Shown here in pieces: positions 7,717 to 19,296 of a stretch of DNA of 64,000 nt. The notes under the pieces were generated by a model. The model was not told the origin of the DNA. It did no database searches and saw nothing but the letters and a program-made list of their open reading frames with translations. Positions within the stretch are counted from its first letter, which is position 1, and each line of letters opens with the position of its first letter. This DNA is from Actinomycetospora endophytica (GTDB lineage Bacteria; Actinomycetota; Actinomycetes; Mycobacteriales; Pseudonocardiaceae): positions 124,001 through 188,000 of the forward strand of contig NZ_JAJNDB010000007.1 in assembly GCF_021026375.1 (NCBI RefSeq), given 5' to 3'. The translations under genes and the position numbers were made by a program.

Positions 7717-8964
7717 ATGCCCGACCCACTCGTGCTGGTCTGCGGGGTCGACCGCGCCGCCGTGCACGCCACCGGCGAGGCGATGACCGCCACGGACCCG
7801 GCGACCGCGCTCGTGGTGCACGACCTGCGACGGCTCGGCGAGGGCGTGGTCACGCGCTCGGTGCGGCTGCCGGGGGACCGCTGGCGCACCACGGCGCTCG
7901 AGCTCGCCCACGGCTGCGTCTCCTGCACGCTGCGCGAGGACCTGCTGCCGCTGCTGCTGCGGCTCGCGGCGGACGAGACGGTCGGCCGCGTCGGGCTGCT
8001 GCTCGACCCGGGCATGGAGCCGGAGCCGGTGTGCGAGGCCCTCGCGCACCTCGTCCCGGACGGCGCCCAGGGTCCCGTCACCGACGTGCTGGACATCGCG
8101 GGCGTCGTCGCCGTCCTCGACGGGGCGACCTGGCTCGACGACGCCGGGTCGGACGATGCCCTGGCTGATCGCGAGCTCGCCCTCACCGAGGACGACGACC
8201 GCACCGTCGCCCAGATCGTCGTCGGGCACGCGGAGTTCGCCGACGTGCTCGTCGTCGTGGGCACCCCCGACCCCTGGGACCGGGTCCGGCGCGACGCGGT
8301 CCTCGCCCGCCTCGCCCCGCAGGCGCGGCGGCTCGACGCGTCGTCGGCCGCCGCGGTGCCGGACGCCACCCCGCTGCTCGCCGAGCTCCACCCCGACGCC
8401 CGCCGCGGCGTCCCCGACGATCCGCACGGCCCGCTGCTGCGCGGTCAGCCGCCGCTGGCCCGCGACGTCGGGGTGTCGTTGCTGCACGTCGGGCTGCGCA
8501 CGCCGTTCCACCCGCAGCGGCTGCACGAGGCGTTCGACGTCCTGCTCACCGGCACCGTCCGGGCCCGCGGCCGGGTCTGGGTCGCGAGCCGACCCGACCA
8601 GGCGCTGTGGATCGAGTCCGCGGGCGGTGGGCTGCAGGTCGGCATGGCCGGCCGCTGGCTGGTCTCGGCCGGCGACGAGGCGTGGGAGGCCGTCGACGCC
8701 GAGCGCCGCGCCGCCGCCTCGCTGCGCTGGGACGAGCGCTGGGGCGACCGGGAGCAGCAGCTCGTGATCCTCGTCCACGACGCCGAGCCCGCGGAGGTGA
8801 TCGCCGCGCTCGACCTCGCGCTGCTCACCGAGGAGGAGCTGGCCCTCGGCGAGGAGGCCTGGCGCCACTTCGACGACCCGTTCGGCACCGCCCACACCGA
8901 CCCGTGCGACGAGCTCGACGGCCCGGGCACCCGCATCGACCAGACCCGAGGAGAACAGTCGTGA
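7717..8964 (+). CDS. COG0523/CobW-like protein with degenerate GTPase site
   Basis: 415 residues from ATG 7717 with a GAGGAGGA ribosome binding site. COG0523 proteins are GTP-dependent zinc metallochaperones. The metal motif survives as [15 protein letters not shown] near residue 67, and the CobW C-terminal domain is clear ([12 protein letters not shown], then [21 protein letters not shown]). The Walker A lysine loop expected near residue 10 is replaced by [13 protein letters not shown], with no GK[ST], and no NKxD is seen; VVGTPDPWD stands there. It is thus likely a non-GTP-binding relative. Divergent from C-minus ribosomal genes and next to a Zur-like site, so zinc-starvation expression is expected. 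It overlaps the next gene by GTGA. Confidence 0.85.
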   Translation: MPDPLVLVCGVDRAAVHATGEAMTATDPATALVVHDLRRLGEGVVTRSVRLPGDRWRTTALELAHGCVSCTLREDLLPLLLRLAADETVGRVGLLLDPGMEPEPVCEALAHLVPDGAQGPVTDVLDIAGVVAVLDGATWLDDAGSDDALADRELALTEDDDRTVAQIVVGHAEFADVLVVVGTPDPWDRVRRDAVLARLAPQARRLDASSAAAVPDATPLLAELHPDARRGVPDDPHGPLLRGQPPLARDVGVSLLHVGLRTPFHPQRLHEAFDVLLTGTVRARGRVWVASRPDQALWIESAGGGLQVGMAGRWLVSAGDEAWEAVDAERRAAASLRWDERWGDREQQLVILVHDAEPAEVIAALDLALLTEEELALGEEAWRHFDDPFGTAHTDPCDELDGPGTRIDQTRGEQS

Positions 8965-9329
8965 ACGGGATCACCGTGGTGGCGTGCGGGGAGGACGCCT
9001 GCCCGCACGCCGCGGTCGCCCCCGACGGGTGCGACGACGAGCTCCGGGCGGCGATCCGCGAGACGCCGCACGGGATGCTGGTGCGCACCGGCTGCCCCCG
9101 CGGCGGGACGTGCACCGCGGGCGAGGCCTCGGCCGGCCCGCAGCTGATCGCCCAGCCCTGCGACACCGCGCGGCAGCCGACCGGGCCCGCGCTGATCGTC
9201 GGCCCGCTGCACGAGCGCGCCGACGTCGCGGAGCTGTGCGCCTGGCTGCGCTCCGGTGCGCCGCTGCCCGCGCCGACGCACCTGGTGGCCGGGATGCTGC
9301 GTGCCGTGGGGGCGCCCCGCGCCCGGTGA
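8961..9329 (+). CDS. Cys-rich protein, possible thioredoxin-like ferredoxin/zinc fold
   Basis: 122 residues from GTG 8961, coupled to the COG0523 gene by a GTGA overlap. It begins with [18 protein letters not shown], with cysteines near positions 9, 14 and 24, and then has MLVRTGCPRGGTCTAGEASAG and IVGPLHERADVAELCAWL. The spacing (beta strand, C-x4-C, then TGC-x5-C, then a GP-containing strand and helix) resembles the thioredoxin-like [2Fe-2S] ferredoxin fold. Because it sits in the zinc-starvation unit, metal binding (zinc or Fe-S) is more likely than redox work, but this is inference. Operon partner of the degenerate chaperone. Confidence 0.7.
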   Translation: MNGITVVACGEDACPHAAVAPDGCDDELRAAIRETPHGMLVRTGCPRGGTCTAGEASAGPQLIAQPCDTARQPTGPALIVGPLHERADVAELCAWLRSGAPLPAPTHLVAGMLRAVGAPRAR

Positions 9330-9354
9330 TCACCCGGTGGGACGCTGACCGGCC

Positions 9355-10326
9355 GTGCGGGTCGGCGTGTTCCTGATCAGTCCGCGGTGGCCGGGACGCT
9401 CGGACGCGCAGGCGCTCGCCGGGACGATGCGGCTCGCCCGGCTCGCCGACGACCTCGGGTACGCCGACGTGTGGCTGGCCGAGCACCACTTCTCGCCCTA
9501 CGGGGTGTGCCCGTCGGCGGTGGTGCTCGCCGGGCACGTGCTCGGGGTGACCTCACGGGTCGGCGTCGGGACCGCGGTGTCCGTGCTGCCCACGACGCGG
9601 CCGGTCGCGCTCGCCGAGCAGGCGGCGCTGCTCGACGCGGTCGCGCCCGGGCGGTTGCGGCTCGGCGTCGGGCGCGGCGGGCCGTGGCGCGAGCTGGACG
9701 TGCTAGGCGACGGGATCGCGCGGTGGTCGGAGGGCTTCGGCGCCGACCTCGACGTGCTGCTCGACGCGCTGCGTGGGGTACCGGTGGCGCTGCCCCACGG
9801 GGACGCGCCGCTCGTGCCCGCGCCGCCGTCGGCGATCCCGGTGCGGGTGGCGGCGACGAGCGCCGACACCGTCACGACGGCGGCCGACCGCGGCCTGCCG
9901 CTGCTGCTCGGGATGCACGCCGACGACGCCGAGAAGCGGGCCCAGGTGGACGCCTGGACCGGGCGGGCCGGGTGGGCCGGGGAGCACGTCGCGGTCGGGA
10001 TCGCCCATGTCGCGTCGTCGGTCGGCGCGGCGCGGACCGCCGTCCGGGACGCGCTCCCGCGCTGGCTGCGTCCCGGCCTGGCGGGGTACGTGCGCGCCGA
10101 CGGCCACCCGACCAGCCCGCGCGACCCCGACGACTACGCCGACCTGCTCACCCGCCTCCACCCGCTCGGCACCGCGTCGGACTGCGCGGCCCGGCTGGCG
10201 GAGACGGCGCAGCGCAGCGGCGTCGGGCAGGTGGCGCTCATGATGCAGACGACGGGCGAGCCGGCGGCGGCCGAGCACACCCTGCGGGCGATCGCGGGGC
10301 ACCTGCCGGCCCTCGCCGCGGTCTAG
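9355..10326 (+). CDS. Luciferase-like flavin-dependent monooxygenase (LLM family)
   Basis: 323 residues from GTG 9355. MRVGVFLISPRWPG, LADDLGYADVWLAEHHFSPYG and the barrel segment LDAVAPGRLRLGVGRGGPW are LLM-class signatures. The AEHHF motif and GVGRGG phosphate-binding loop mark an FMN- or F420-dependent alkanal-monooxygenase-like TIM barrel. Substrate unknown. The stop codon TAG lies in a CTAG shared with the stop of the convergent gene. It probably has its own promoter, being 25 nt past the zinc unit with no ribosome binding site visible. Confidence 0.88.
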   Translation: MRVGVFLISPRWPGRSDAQALAGTMRLARLADDLGYADVWLAEHHFSPYGVCPSAVVLAGHVLGVTSRVGVGTAVSVLPTTRPVALAEQAALLDAVAPGRLRLGVGRGGPWRELDVLGDGIARWSEGFGADLDVLLDALRGVPVALPHGDAPLVPAPPSAIPVRVAATSADTVTTAADRGLPLLLGMHADDAEKRAQVDAWTGRAGWAGEHVAVGIAHVASSVGAARTAVRDALPRWLRPGLAGYVRADGHPTSPRDPDDYADLLTRLHPLGTASDCAARLAETAQRSGVGQVALMMQTTGEPAAAEHTLRAIAGHLPALAAV

Positions 10327-11147
10327 AGGGGGCGCAGGACGTCGAGGAGTCGTTCGCGCAGATCGGCGCCCCTGGCGGCGAACCCCCGCTGAGCCTCGGC
10401 GTACTCGGCCTTCCCGGCGGCGGTCTCGACGCGGACCGGGGTGTACCCGTGCGCGGTGAGGTCGTAGGGCGAGGCGCGCATGTCGAGCGTCCGGACGTCG
10501 CGGGCGAGCTCGAAGGTGTCCAGCAGCAGCTCGCCCGGCACGACCGGGCCGAGCTTCGTCGCCCACTTGTAGAGATCCATCGTCGCGTGCAGGCAGCCCG
10601 GCTGCTCCAGCTCGACCTGGCGCTCCCGCGTCGGCTGCTCGGTGTTCCGGGGCGCGGCGTCGTCGGTGAAGAACCGGTAGGCGTCGTAGTGGGTGCAGCG
10701 GATGCGGTGGTTCTCGACGACGGCGTCGGTGCCGCCCGCCCCGAGCCGCAGCGGGACCGGGTGACGCATCTCGTCGGCGCGGTAGACCATGGCCCACTCG
10801 TGCAGCCCGAAGCAGCCCAGCTGGGCCGGGCGTGCGGCGGTCGCGTCGAGGAGGCCGCGCACGAACGCGACCGTCGCCGGGCGGATCGTCGCCGGGTCGA
10901 CCCGGGAGCCGTCGGGGACGTAGTGGCGCCATCCGGCACGGTCGGACCCGGCGAGGGACACCCCGGCGCCCGGGTGCCAGACGCGCAACCGGTTCGGCCG
11001 CGTCGGGTAGTAGGTGAAGAGGAAGTCCTCGACGGGGTGGGACTCGTGCCGTTCCCGACGGGCGCGGTGGGCGGCGGTGAGCGCGTCGGCCCGCTCGGCG
11101 TGGGCCTGCGCGCGGGCGCGCCAGGTGGACTCGTCGAGGTGGGACAT
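10323..11147 (-). CDS. Putative 3-methyladenine DNA glycosylase-like protein
   Basis: 274 residues from ATG 11147. It starts MSHLDESTWRARAQAHAERAD and contains HPVEDFLFTYYPTRPNRLRVWHPG, the signature of an actinobacterial family usually annotated as 3-methyladenine DNA glycosylase, although I see no helix-hairpin-helix and regard that label as weakly grounded. Conserved blocks include FGLHEWAMVYR and LRCTHYDAYRFFT-like IRCTHYDAYRFFTDDA, rich in His, Tyr and Trp, which look like an active-site pocket. Its TAG stop shares the CTAG tetranucleotide with the convergent monooxygenase stop, so the genes overlap by four bases. Confidence 0.7.
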   Translation of the reverse strand: MSHLDESTWRARAQAHAERADALTAAHRARRERHESHPVEDFLFTYYPTRPNRLRVWHPGAGVSLAGSDRAGWRHYVPDGSRVDPATIRPATVAFVRGLLDATAARPAQLGCFGLHEWAMVYRADEMRHPVPLRLGAGGTDAVVENHRIRCTHYDAYRFFTDDAAPRNTEQPTRERQVELEQPGCLHATMDLYKWATKLGPVVPGELLLDTFELARDVRTLDMRASPYDLTAHGYTPVRVETAAGKAEYAEAQRGFAARGADLRERLLDVLRPL

Positions 11148-11172
11148 CGCGGATCCCAGGATGCCAGCGGGC

Positions 11173-11982
11173 TCAGCGGCGCAGGTGGACGATCTCCCGG
11201 ACGGCCATGGTCAGGGCGAACGTGCCGAACACGACGCCGAGCACGACGTCGCCCAGCGCGAGCCCCAGGAGCGCCCCGGCGACGGTGCCCGGGGTGGCGG
11301 CAGCCCCCATCAGGGAGCCGATCCGCAGCGACGCGGTGCCCTGGCGCAGGTGCACGATCCCGCCGGCGAGGGCGTTCGGCACGAACACCAGCAGCGCCGT
11401 CCCGGCCGCGGTGTGCAGGTCGACCCCGAAGAGCAGCACGAGTGTGGGGACCGCCAGCAGCCCGCCGCCGAGCCCCATCGCCCCGGCCCACGCCCCGATC
11501 ACGAGCCCAGCGGCGACGGTGGCCGGGATGACGAACCACGGGTCGTCGAGGAGGTGGGCGGGCACGACCGGGGCGCCGCGGGTGGGGTCGAGGCCCGCGG
11601 CGTCGAGGTAGAGCTTGGCCGCGGTGAGCAGCAGGACCGCGACGAGCAGGCCCCGCAGCACCCGCTCCGAGGCGCGGGCGAGGAGGCGGGCGCCGAAGAC
11701 ACCGCCGAGGATTCCGCCGACCATCATGCCGCCGCCCGCGCGCAGGTCGAGCGAGCCGCCGACCAGTCCGTAGACCGCGGCGCCGGCCGCGCAGACCGTG
11801 ACGTTGGCGATCGTCGAGGTGCCGTGGACCTGGGCCCGGGTGAGGTTGGTGAAGCGGTCGAGCGCGGGGACGAAGAGCACCCCGCTGCCGCCGCCGATCA
11901 GCCCGCCGACGACTCCGCCGACGACGCCGATCGACAGCATCCGCCCGCGGTCGACGCGCAGGGTCTCCGGCCGGCTCGCCAC
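11173..11982 (-). CDS. TSUP-family permease (TauE/SafE-like)
   Basis: Integral membrane protein of about 269 residues from GTG 11982 (GGGAGG just upstream); a longer reading from GTG 12066 adds 28 hydrophilic residues. Duplicated TSUP architecture: GVVGGVVGGLIGGGSGVLFVPAL in the first half (two pieces, GGLIGGGSG and VLFVPAL) and GAWAGAMGLGGGLLAVPTLVL in the second, each followed by a TAAGTA- or HGTSTI-type helix start. About eight transmembrane segments are visible. The family exports or imports sulfite, sulfoacetate, taurine products or other anions; no neighbour fixes the substrate. Divergent from the MetE-like gene. Confidence 0.88.
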   Translation of the reverse strand: MASRPETLRVDRGRMLSIGVVGGVVGGLIGGGSGVLFVPALDRFTNLTRAQVHGTSTIANVTVCAAGAAVYGLVGGSLDLRAGGGMMVGGILGGVFGARLLARASERVLRGLLVAVLLLTAAKLYLDAAGLDPTRGAPVVPAHLLDDPWFVIPATVAAGLVIGAWAGAMGLGGGLLAVPTLVLLFGVDLHTAAGTALLVFVPNALAGGIVHLRQGTASLRIGSLMGAAATPGTVAGALLGLALGDVVLGVVFGTFALTMAVREIVHLRR

Positions 11983-12074
11983 GGGCCTCCCGACGACGTC
12001 GTACGGAACGGACGAGTCATCGTCGCCGACCGGGGCCCGGAGCGCTCGCCCGCGTGACTGGTACACCTGGGGCC

Positions 12075-13193
12075 GTGAGCGACCCGCTGTCCGCCCTGGT
12101 GATGCCCGGTCCCGACGGTCCCGACGGTGTCGGTGGTCCCGTGCCGTCCGGGGTGCCGGACGAGCCGCGGCGGCCCGAGGAACGCGCCACCGGGCTGGGG
12201 TCGCTGCCCGGCACCGACCACCGCGAGGCCGCGCGCACCGTCGTCGGGGAGCTGCCCGACTTCCCGCACGTCGCCGAACTGCCCGAGCGCGGGGTCGGCG
12301 CCGACATGATCGGCCGGGCCACGGCGCTGCTGGTCGATCTCGCCGTCGAGGTGTGGCCGTCGGGCTACCGCGTCACCGCCCGGCCCGGCACCCACCACCG
12401 CCGCGGCGTCGAGCTGCTCGCCCGCGACGTCGACGCGCTGGACGAGATGCTCGGCGAGACCGGGGCGGCGCCGCGGCGGGTGAAGGCCCAGGTCGCGGGT
12501 CCGTGGACGCTGGCCGCGGGGGTGGAGCTGCGCAGCGGGCACCGGGTGCTGACCGACCGGGGCGCGGTCGCGGAGTTCACCGAGAGCCTCGCCGAGGGGC
12601 TGCGCGGCCACGTCACCGAGCTCGCGCGCCGGACCGGGGCCGACGTCGTCGTGCAGCTCGACGAGCCCACGCTGCCCGCCGTGCTCGCCGGCTCGCTGCC
12701 GACCCCCAGCGGCTACGGCACCGTCCGGGCGGTCCCCGGCGCCGAGGCCCGGGCCGCGCTCGAGACGGTGGTGCGGGCCGCCCGGGAGGCGGGCGCCGCG
12801 GGCGTCGTCGTGCACTGCTGCCACCCGACGCCGCCGCTGGCGCTGCTGGGCGCGACGGGCGCCGACGCGGTGGCCGTGGATCTCACCGCCCTGGACCGCT
12901 CGAGCGCGGTGCTCGACGCGGTCGGCGAGCTCTGGGACGCGCCGACGGAGCTGTGGCTCGGCGTGGTGCCCAGCACCGACCCGGCCGGCGCGCCGCCCGC
13001 GATCGAGGCGCTCGCCCGCCGCCCGCTCGACCTCGCCGACCGGCTGGGCTTCGACCGCGAGCGGCTGGCCGACCGCGCCGTCGTCACGCCGGCGTGCGGT
13101 CTGGCGGGGGCGAGCCCGGGGTGGGCGCGCACCGCGATGGCGCGCAGCGTGGAGCTCGCCCGGGCGTTCGCGGACCCGCCGTCGTCCTGGTGA
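12075..13193 (+). CDS. MetE-like (cobalamin-independent methionine synthase domain) protein
   Basis: 372 residues from GTG 12075. ATGLGSLPGTDHREAARTV and ELPDFPHVAELPERGVGADM open a UROD/MetE-like barrel. VQLDEPTLPAVL and HCCHPTPPLALL supply the usual zinc-site-type His/Cys residues of methionine synthase II C-terminal domains. Length is half of full MetE, so the N-terminal half is absent, as in the Rv3015c family located, as here, directly before ligA. Role uncertain: a methyl transfer from an unknown donor is inferred. A TACACC -10-like box 7 nt before the start fits a leaderless transcript. Confidence 0.85.
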   Translation: MSDPLSALVMPGPDGPDGVGGPVPSGVPDEPRRPEERATGLGSLPGTDHREAARTVVGELPDFPHVAELPERGVGADMIGRATALLVDLAVEVWPSGYRVTARPGTHHRRGVELLARDVDALDEMLGETGAAPRRVKAQVAGPWTLAAGVELRSGHRVLTDRGAVAEFTESLAEGLRGHVTELARRTGADVVVQLDEPTLPAVLAGSLPTPSGYGTVRAVPGAEARAALETVVRAAREAGAAGVVVHCCHPTPPLALLGATGADAVAVDLTALDRSSAVLDAVGELWDAPTELWLGVVPSTDPAGAPPAIEALARRPLDLADRLGFDRERLADRAVVTPACGLAGASPGWARTAMARSVELARAFADPPSSW

Positions 13194-13228
13194 TCCCGGC
13201 CGGACGTGGTGATCTCGGTCGGCAGTGA

Positions 13229-15391
<2,163 letters not shown>

Positions 15392-15596
15392 TCCCGCAGC
15401 GCCCGGCGGCGTTCTGATCACGGCCCGCGTCGGCGCACACTGGCGATTGGTCACTCAGCGATGTCCCCTGGGGCGGACGGGTGGCATACGCCGAAAAGGT
15501 GTGCAGACGCACGTGCAGACGTTGCCGTCGGCCCGCATAAGGTTGAAGCTGGTCCCACTCGGGGTCCGGACCGGAAGCAGGAGGTGGCGCGGAGAG

Positions 15597-16403
15597 ATGC
15601 TCCAGTGCTGCCCCAACGGCGCCCGGCCCGCCGACGTCTACCCCGCGGTCCCGATGACGCCACGTCACCTGGCGCGCGACGCCCGCGCGGTCGCGGCCCT
15701 CGGGGTGACCAGCTTCCACGTGCACCCGCGCGACGTCGACGGCCAGGAGAGCCTGGACCCCGGACCGATCGGCGCCGTGGTGTCGGCCATCCGGCAGGCC
15801 GCCCCGTCGCTGGAGATCGGGGTGACCACGGCGCGCTGGGTCGAGCCGGACCCCTTCAAGCGCACCGACCTGGTGCAGCAGTGGGCCCGCCTGCCGCACC
15901 ACGCCCGTCCCGACGTGGCCTCGGTGAACGTGCACGAGCGCGGCTGGGAGATCGTCTGCGAGGCGCTCGACTCGGTCGGGATCGGCATCGAGCTCGGGGT
16001 GTGGACCACGGGCGACGCGGTGCAGCTCAAGCAGGCGGGCGTCCCCCGCGGCACCGTCCGCGTGCTCGCCGAGGTCACCGTCACCGACCCGGACACCGCG
16101 GTGGCCGAGGCGGTCCGCATCCTCAAGGCGCTCGGGCCGATGCAGGTGCCGATCCTGCTGCACGGCGAGGAGGGCGGCGCCTGGCCGGTCCTCGACTACG
16201 CGCGGCGCAACAATCTCGACACCCGGATGGGCTTCGAGGACACCCTCAAGGGCCCGGACGGCACGTGGCTGGCCACCGGGAACGAGGAGCTCGTCCGCTA
16301 CGCCCTCGGGCAGGCCGTCTCCCCGCGCCTCGCGGAACGCCGCCGGCCGGGGTGGGGCCCGAACTTCAGCGGCTTCCGCGCCCGCTCCGAGCACCGCCGC
16401 TGA
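15597..16403 (+). CDS. BKACE-family (3-keto-5-aminohexanoate cleavage-like) enzyme
   Basis: 268 residues from ATG 15597, with GGAGAG directly before it and AGGAGG further up. [20 protein letters not shown], then the metal-binding [16 protein letters not shown] and the barrel pieces EIGVTTARW and [11 protein letters not shown], identify a DUF849/BKACE TIM barrel. BKACE enzymes condense beta-keto acids with acetyl-CoA using a zinc ion held by HxH; here VHPRD supplies the ligands. Substrate unknown: no lysine-fermentation genes are near. Preceded by about 200 nt without a gene, in which TAAGGT near 15540 may be a -10 element. Convergent with the ACT protein gene. Confidence 0.85.
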   Translation: MLQCCPNGARPADVYPAVPMTPRHLARDARAVAALGVTSFHVHPRDVDGQESLDPGPIGAVVSAIRQAAPSLEIGVTTARWVEPDPFKRTDLVQQWARLPHHARPDVASVNVHERGWEIVCEALDSVGIGIELGVWTTGDAVQLKQAGVPRGTVRVLAEVTVTDPDTAVAEAVRILKALGPMQVPILLHGEEGGAWPVLDYARRNNLDTRMGFEDTLKGPDGTWLATGNEELVRYALGQAVSPRLAERRRPGWGPNFSGFRARSEHRR

Positions 16404-16419
16404 GACGGTTCCGGGATCG

Positions 16420-17097
16420 TCAGCCGGTCATGGTCGCGACGATGCCGGCGAGGTGGGAGAGCCGCGCGAGCTCCGACGGCCGGAACGCCGGCCCGCCCGG
16501 GCGTCCCAGCACCAGCGCCCGGTCCGCACGGCCCAGCGGGGCCGCCGCCAGCTCGGTGTCGAGGTCGGTCCAGGCCGACGGGACGGTGTGCCCGGCCGCC
16601 GGGTCGAGGACCGTCGCCTTCGTCAGCGGCAGCCAGGGCAGGCTCTCGGCCTCGGTCTCCGGCGCCGCGGAACTGGCCGCGACCCGGTGCACGTGGGTGC
16701 CGCCGTCGGCCCAGACGTCGCCGGTCGAGGCCTCCACCACCAGCGCCCAGGCGGAGCGGAAGATGCGCGGCACCGCGTCGGTGAGCAGCCCGATCCCGGC
16801 GTCCGGGTCCGCCGCGATCGCCTCGACGAGCTCGAGCTCGCGGGCGGTGTCGAGGGGGCCGAAGAACGGCCGCACCGACTCGACGGTCACGTCGCGCACC
16901 GACTCGGCGGCGGTGATGAGCACGTCCGGGGGCCGCGCGGAGGGCAGGTCCACGACGAGGTCGTCGACGGCCACGCCCTGGTGCCGCTCCACCACGTCCA
17001 CCGACAGGATGTCCGCGCCCTCGGTGCCGAGGGCCGACGCGACCGCACCGAGGGTGCCCGGCCGATCGGGGAGCACCACCCGCAGCAGATAGGTCAC
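16420..17097 (-). CDS. ACT-domain protein
   Basis: 225 residues from GTG 17097. The N-terminus [24 protein letters not shown] then [25 protein letters not shown] is a clear ACT domain (about 1-70), the amino-acid-sensing fold. The rest (about 75-225) is a GAF-like or unassigned region with no catalytic motif. Homologues sit between ligA and gatC in mycobacteria (Rv3013), so the position is conserved, but no function is established. It probably senses an amino acid. It is divergent from gatCAB. Confidence 0.85.
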   Translation of the reverse strand: MTYLLRVVLPDRPGTLGAVASALGTEGADILSVDVVERHQGVAVDDLVVDLPSARPPDVLITAAESVRDVTVESVRPFFGPLDTARELELVEAIAADPDAGIGLLTDAVPRIFRSAWALVVEASTGDVWADGGTHVHRVAASSAAPETEAESLPWLPLTKATVLDPAAGHTVPSAWTDLDTELAAAPLGRADRALVLGRPGGPAFRPSELARLSHLAGIVATMTG

Positions 17098-17359
17098 GCC
17101 GCCTCCGTCCTCCCGTTCGCCATCACGTCACGGCCCGGTGCGCCCCCCGGGCACACCGACGGGCCCGACGGCACCACGCACTCCCTCGGGCGCGGCGAGT
17201 GTGCCAGTCACGCGAGAGCGGGGCGAGGCCCAGGGCGGCCCGCGGGGAAGTGGGCAACCGGGGCCCGGCGTAAACCTCCCGGCCGGGGGACGTCGTGTCC
17301 CGGCCGGGCGACGGTGGTCGGCGGCGAAACCGCGTCGAGGTCACCGGGGGTGCGGAGCC

Positions 17360-17365
17360 TAGGAT
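17360..17365 (+). promoter_or_regulatory. Putative -10 element of gatCAB
   Basis: TAGGAT at 17360-17365, about 55 nt before the gatC start, in the only AT-enriched stretch of the gap. It leaves a short leader that carries a GGAGGA ribosome binding site. Confidence 0.45.
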
Positions 17366-17419
17366 GGATCGGTCCAGGCCCGTCACGGAGGATCCCGCTG
17401 GATCCCCACCCGGAGGATC

Positions 17420-17716
17420 ATGTCCGACATCACGCGCGAGGACGTCGCCCATCTCGCCCGACTGGCCCGGCTGGCCGTCACCGACGACGAGCTCGACGTG
17501 TTCTCCGGCCAGCTCGACGCGATCCTCGACACCGTCGGCCGGGTGTCGGAGATCGACGACGACGTCCCGCCCACCAGCCACGTCGCCCCGATCACCAACG
17601 TCCTGCGCGCCGACGAGCACATCCCGAGCCTCGACCGGGAGGCGGCCCTCGCGGGCGCCCCCGCCGCCGAGGAGGGCCGCTTCCGCGTGCCGCGCATCCT
17701 GGGGGAGGAACTGTGA
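17420..17716 (+). CDS. gatC: Asp/Glu-tRNA amidotransferase subunit C
   Basis: 98 residues from ATG 17420 with GGAGGA 2 nt upstream. [22 protein letters not shown] is the GatC signature; [24 protein letters not shown] follows (pieces LDAILDTV and DVPPTSH), with the C-terminal VPRILGEEL. It wraps around GatA-GatB and stabilises the complex that makes Gln-tRNA(Gln) and/or Asn-tRNA(Asn) by transamidation. First of the gatC-gatA-gatB operon, coupled to gatA by a GTGA overlap. Confidence 0.96.
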   Translation: MSDITREDVAHLARLARLAVTDDELDVFSGQLDAILDTVGRVSEIDDDVPPTSHVAPITNVLRADEHIPSLDREAALAGAPAAEEGRFRVPRILGEEL

Positions 17717-19296
17717 GCAGCCCCGACGCCGAGCTCACCCGCCTCGACGCCGCCGAGATCGCCCGCCGCGTCCAGGCCCGGGAGGTCTCCTCGGTCGACG
17801 TGACCCGGGCGCACCTGGCGCGCATCGACGCCGTCGACGGTGCCGAGGGGGGCGGACTCGGCGCGTTCCTGCACGTCGCGGCCGAGCAGGCCCTCGCGAC
17901 CGCGGCCGAGATCGACGCCGAGATCGCGGCGGGCACCGTGCGCGGTCCGCTGGCCGGGGTGCCGGTCGCGATCAAGGACAACATGGCGACCCGCGACATG
18001 CCGACGACGTGCGCGTCGCGGATCCTCGAGGGCTGGCGCCCGCCGTACGACGCCACCGCGGTGCGCCGGCTGCGCGAGGCGGGCCTGGTGCCGCTGGGCA
18101 AGACCAACCTCGACGAGTTCGCCATGGGCGGGTCCAACGAGAACTCCGCGTACGGCATCGTCCGCAACCCGTGGGACCCGTCGCGGGTGCCCGGGGGATC
18201 CAGTGGCGGGTCGGCGGCCGCGACGGCGGCGGGGGAGACCCCGCTGGCGATCGGCAGCGACACCGGCGGGTCGATCCGGCAGCCGGGCGCGTTCACCGGC
18301 ACCGTCGGGTGCAAGCCCACCTACGGCACGGTCTCGCGCTACGGCCTCGTCGCGTTCTCGTCCTCGCTCGACCAGATCGGGCCGTTCGGGCGGACCGTCC
18401 TGGACGCCGCGATGCTGCACGAGGTCATCGGCGGGCACGACCCGTGCGACCAGACCTCCATCGACGCGCCGCTGCCGCCCGTCGTCGAGGCCGCCCTGGC
18501 CGGCGCGCGCGGGGACCTGACGGGGGTCCGGGTCGGCGTCGTCACCGAACTGTCCGGCGAGGGGTACCAGACCGGGGTGCTCTCGGCGTTCACCGACGCC
18601 GTGCGGGTGCTGACCGACCTCGGTGCCGAGGTCGTCGAGGTCTCCTGCCCCTCGTTCACCTCGGCCATGCCGGCCTACTACATCATCGCGCCGAGCGAGG
18701 CGTCGTCGAACCTCGCCCGCTTCGACGCGATGCGCTACGGCCTGCGCGTCGGCGACGACGGGTCGCACTCCACCGACGAGGTCATGTCGCTGACCCGCGA
18801 GGCCGGCTTCGGCCCCGAGGTGAAGCGCCGCATCATGATCGGGACCCACGCGCTGTCGGCGGGGTCCTACGACGCGCTCTACGGCAAGGCCCTCAAGGCC
18901 CGCACCCTCGTCGTCCGGGACTTCGCGGCGGCGTTCGAGCAGTGCGACGTGCTGGTCTCCCCGACGGTGCCGACGACGGCGTTCCCGATCGGCGACCGCG
19001 TCGACGACCCGGTCGCGATGTACCTCGCCGACCTCTGCACGATCCCGGCCAACCTCGCGGGCACCGCGGGGCTGTCGGTGCCGTGCGGCCGGGCGCCCGA
19101 GGACGGCATGCCGGTCGGGCTGCAGGTGATGACGCCCGCGCTGGCCGACGACCGCGCGTACCGCGTCGCCGCCGCGTACGAGACCGCGCGGGACTCCGCC
19201 GCCGGGGCGCCGTTCGCGTCGACCATCCCCGATCCCGCGGACCTCGATGGTCGAGCTCCGCTCCGCTCCGTCTCCACGCTGCAGGGGGCGTCATGA
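17713..19296 (+). CDS. gatA: Asp/Glu-tRNA amidotransferase subunit A
   Basis: 527 residues from GTG 17713, with GGGGGAGGAA ribosome binding site and GTGA overlap with gatC. Amidase-signature enzyme: the Ser-cisSer-Lys triad is K88 (VAIKDNM), S163 (GGSSGGS) and S187 ([12 protein letters not shown]), with the same spacing as in characterised GatA. It hydrolyses glutamine and channels ammonia to GatB. The C-terminus has roughly 20 extra residues after the usual end. It overlaps gatB by ATGA. Confidence 0.97.
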   Translation: MSSPDAELTRLDAAEIARRVQAREVSSVDVTRAHLARIDAVDGAEGGGLGAFLHVAAEQALATAAEIDAEIAAGTVRGPLAGVPVAIKDNMATRDMPTTCASRILEGWRPPYDATAVRRLREAGLVPLGKTNLDEFAMGGSNENSAYGIVRNPWDPSRVPGGSSGGSAAATAAGETPLAIGSDTGGSIRQPGAFTGTVGCKPTYGTVSRYGLVAFSSSLDQIGPFGRTVLDAAMLHEVIGGHDPCDQTSIDAPLPPVVEAALAGARGDLTGVRVGVVTELSGEGYQTGVLSAFTDAVRVLTDLGAEVVEVSCPSFTSAMPAYYIIAPSEASSNLARFDAMRYGLRVGDDGSHSTDEVMSLTREAGFGPEVKRRIMIGTHALSAGSYDALYGKALKARTLVVRDFAAAFEQCDVLVSPTVPTTAFPIGDRVDDPVAMYLADLCTIPANLAGTAGLSVPCGRAPEDGMPVGLQVMTPALADDRAYRVAAAYETARDSAAGAPFASTIPDPADLDGRAPLRSVSTLQGAS

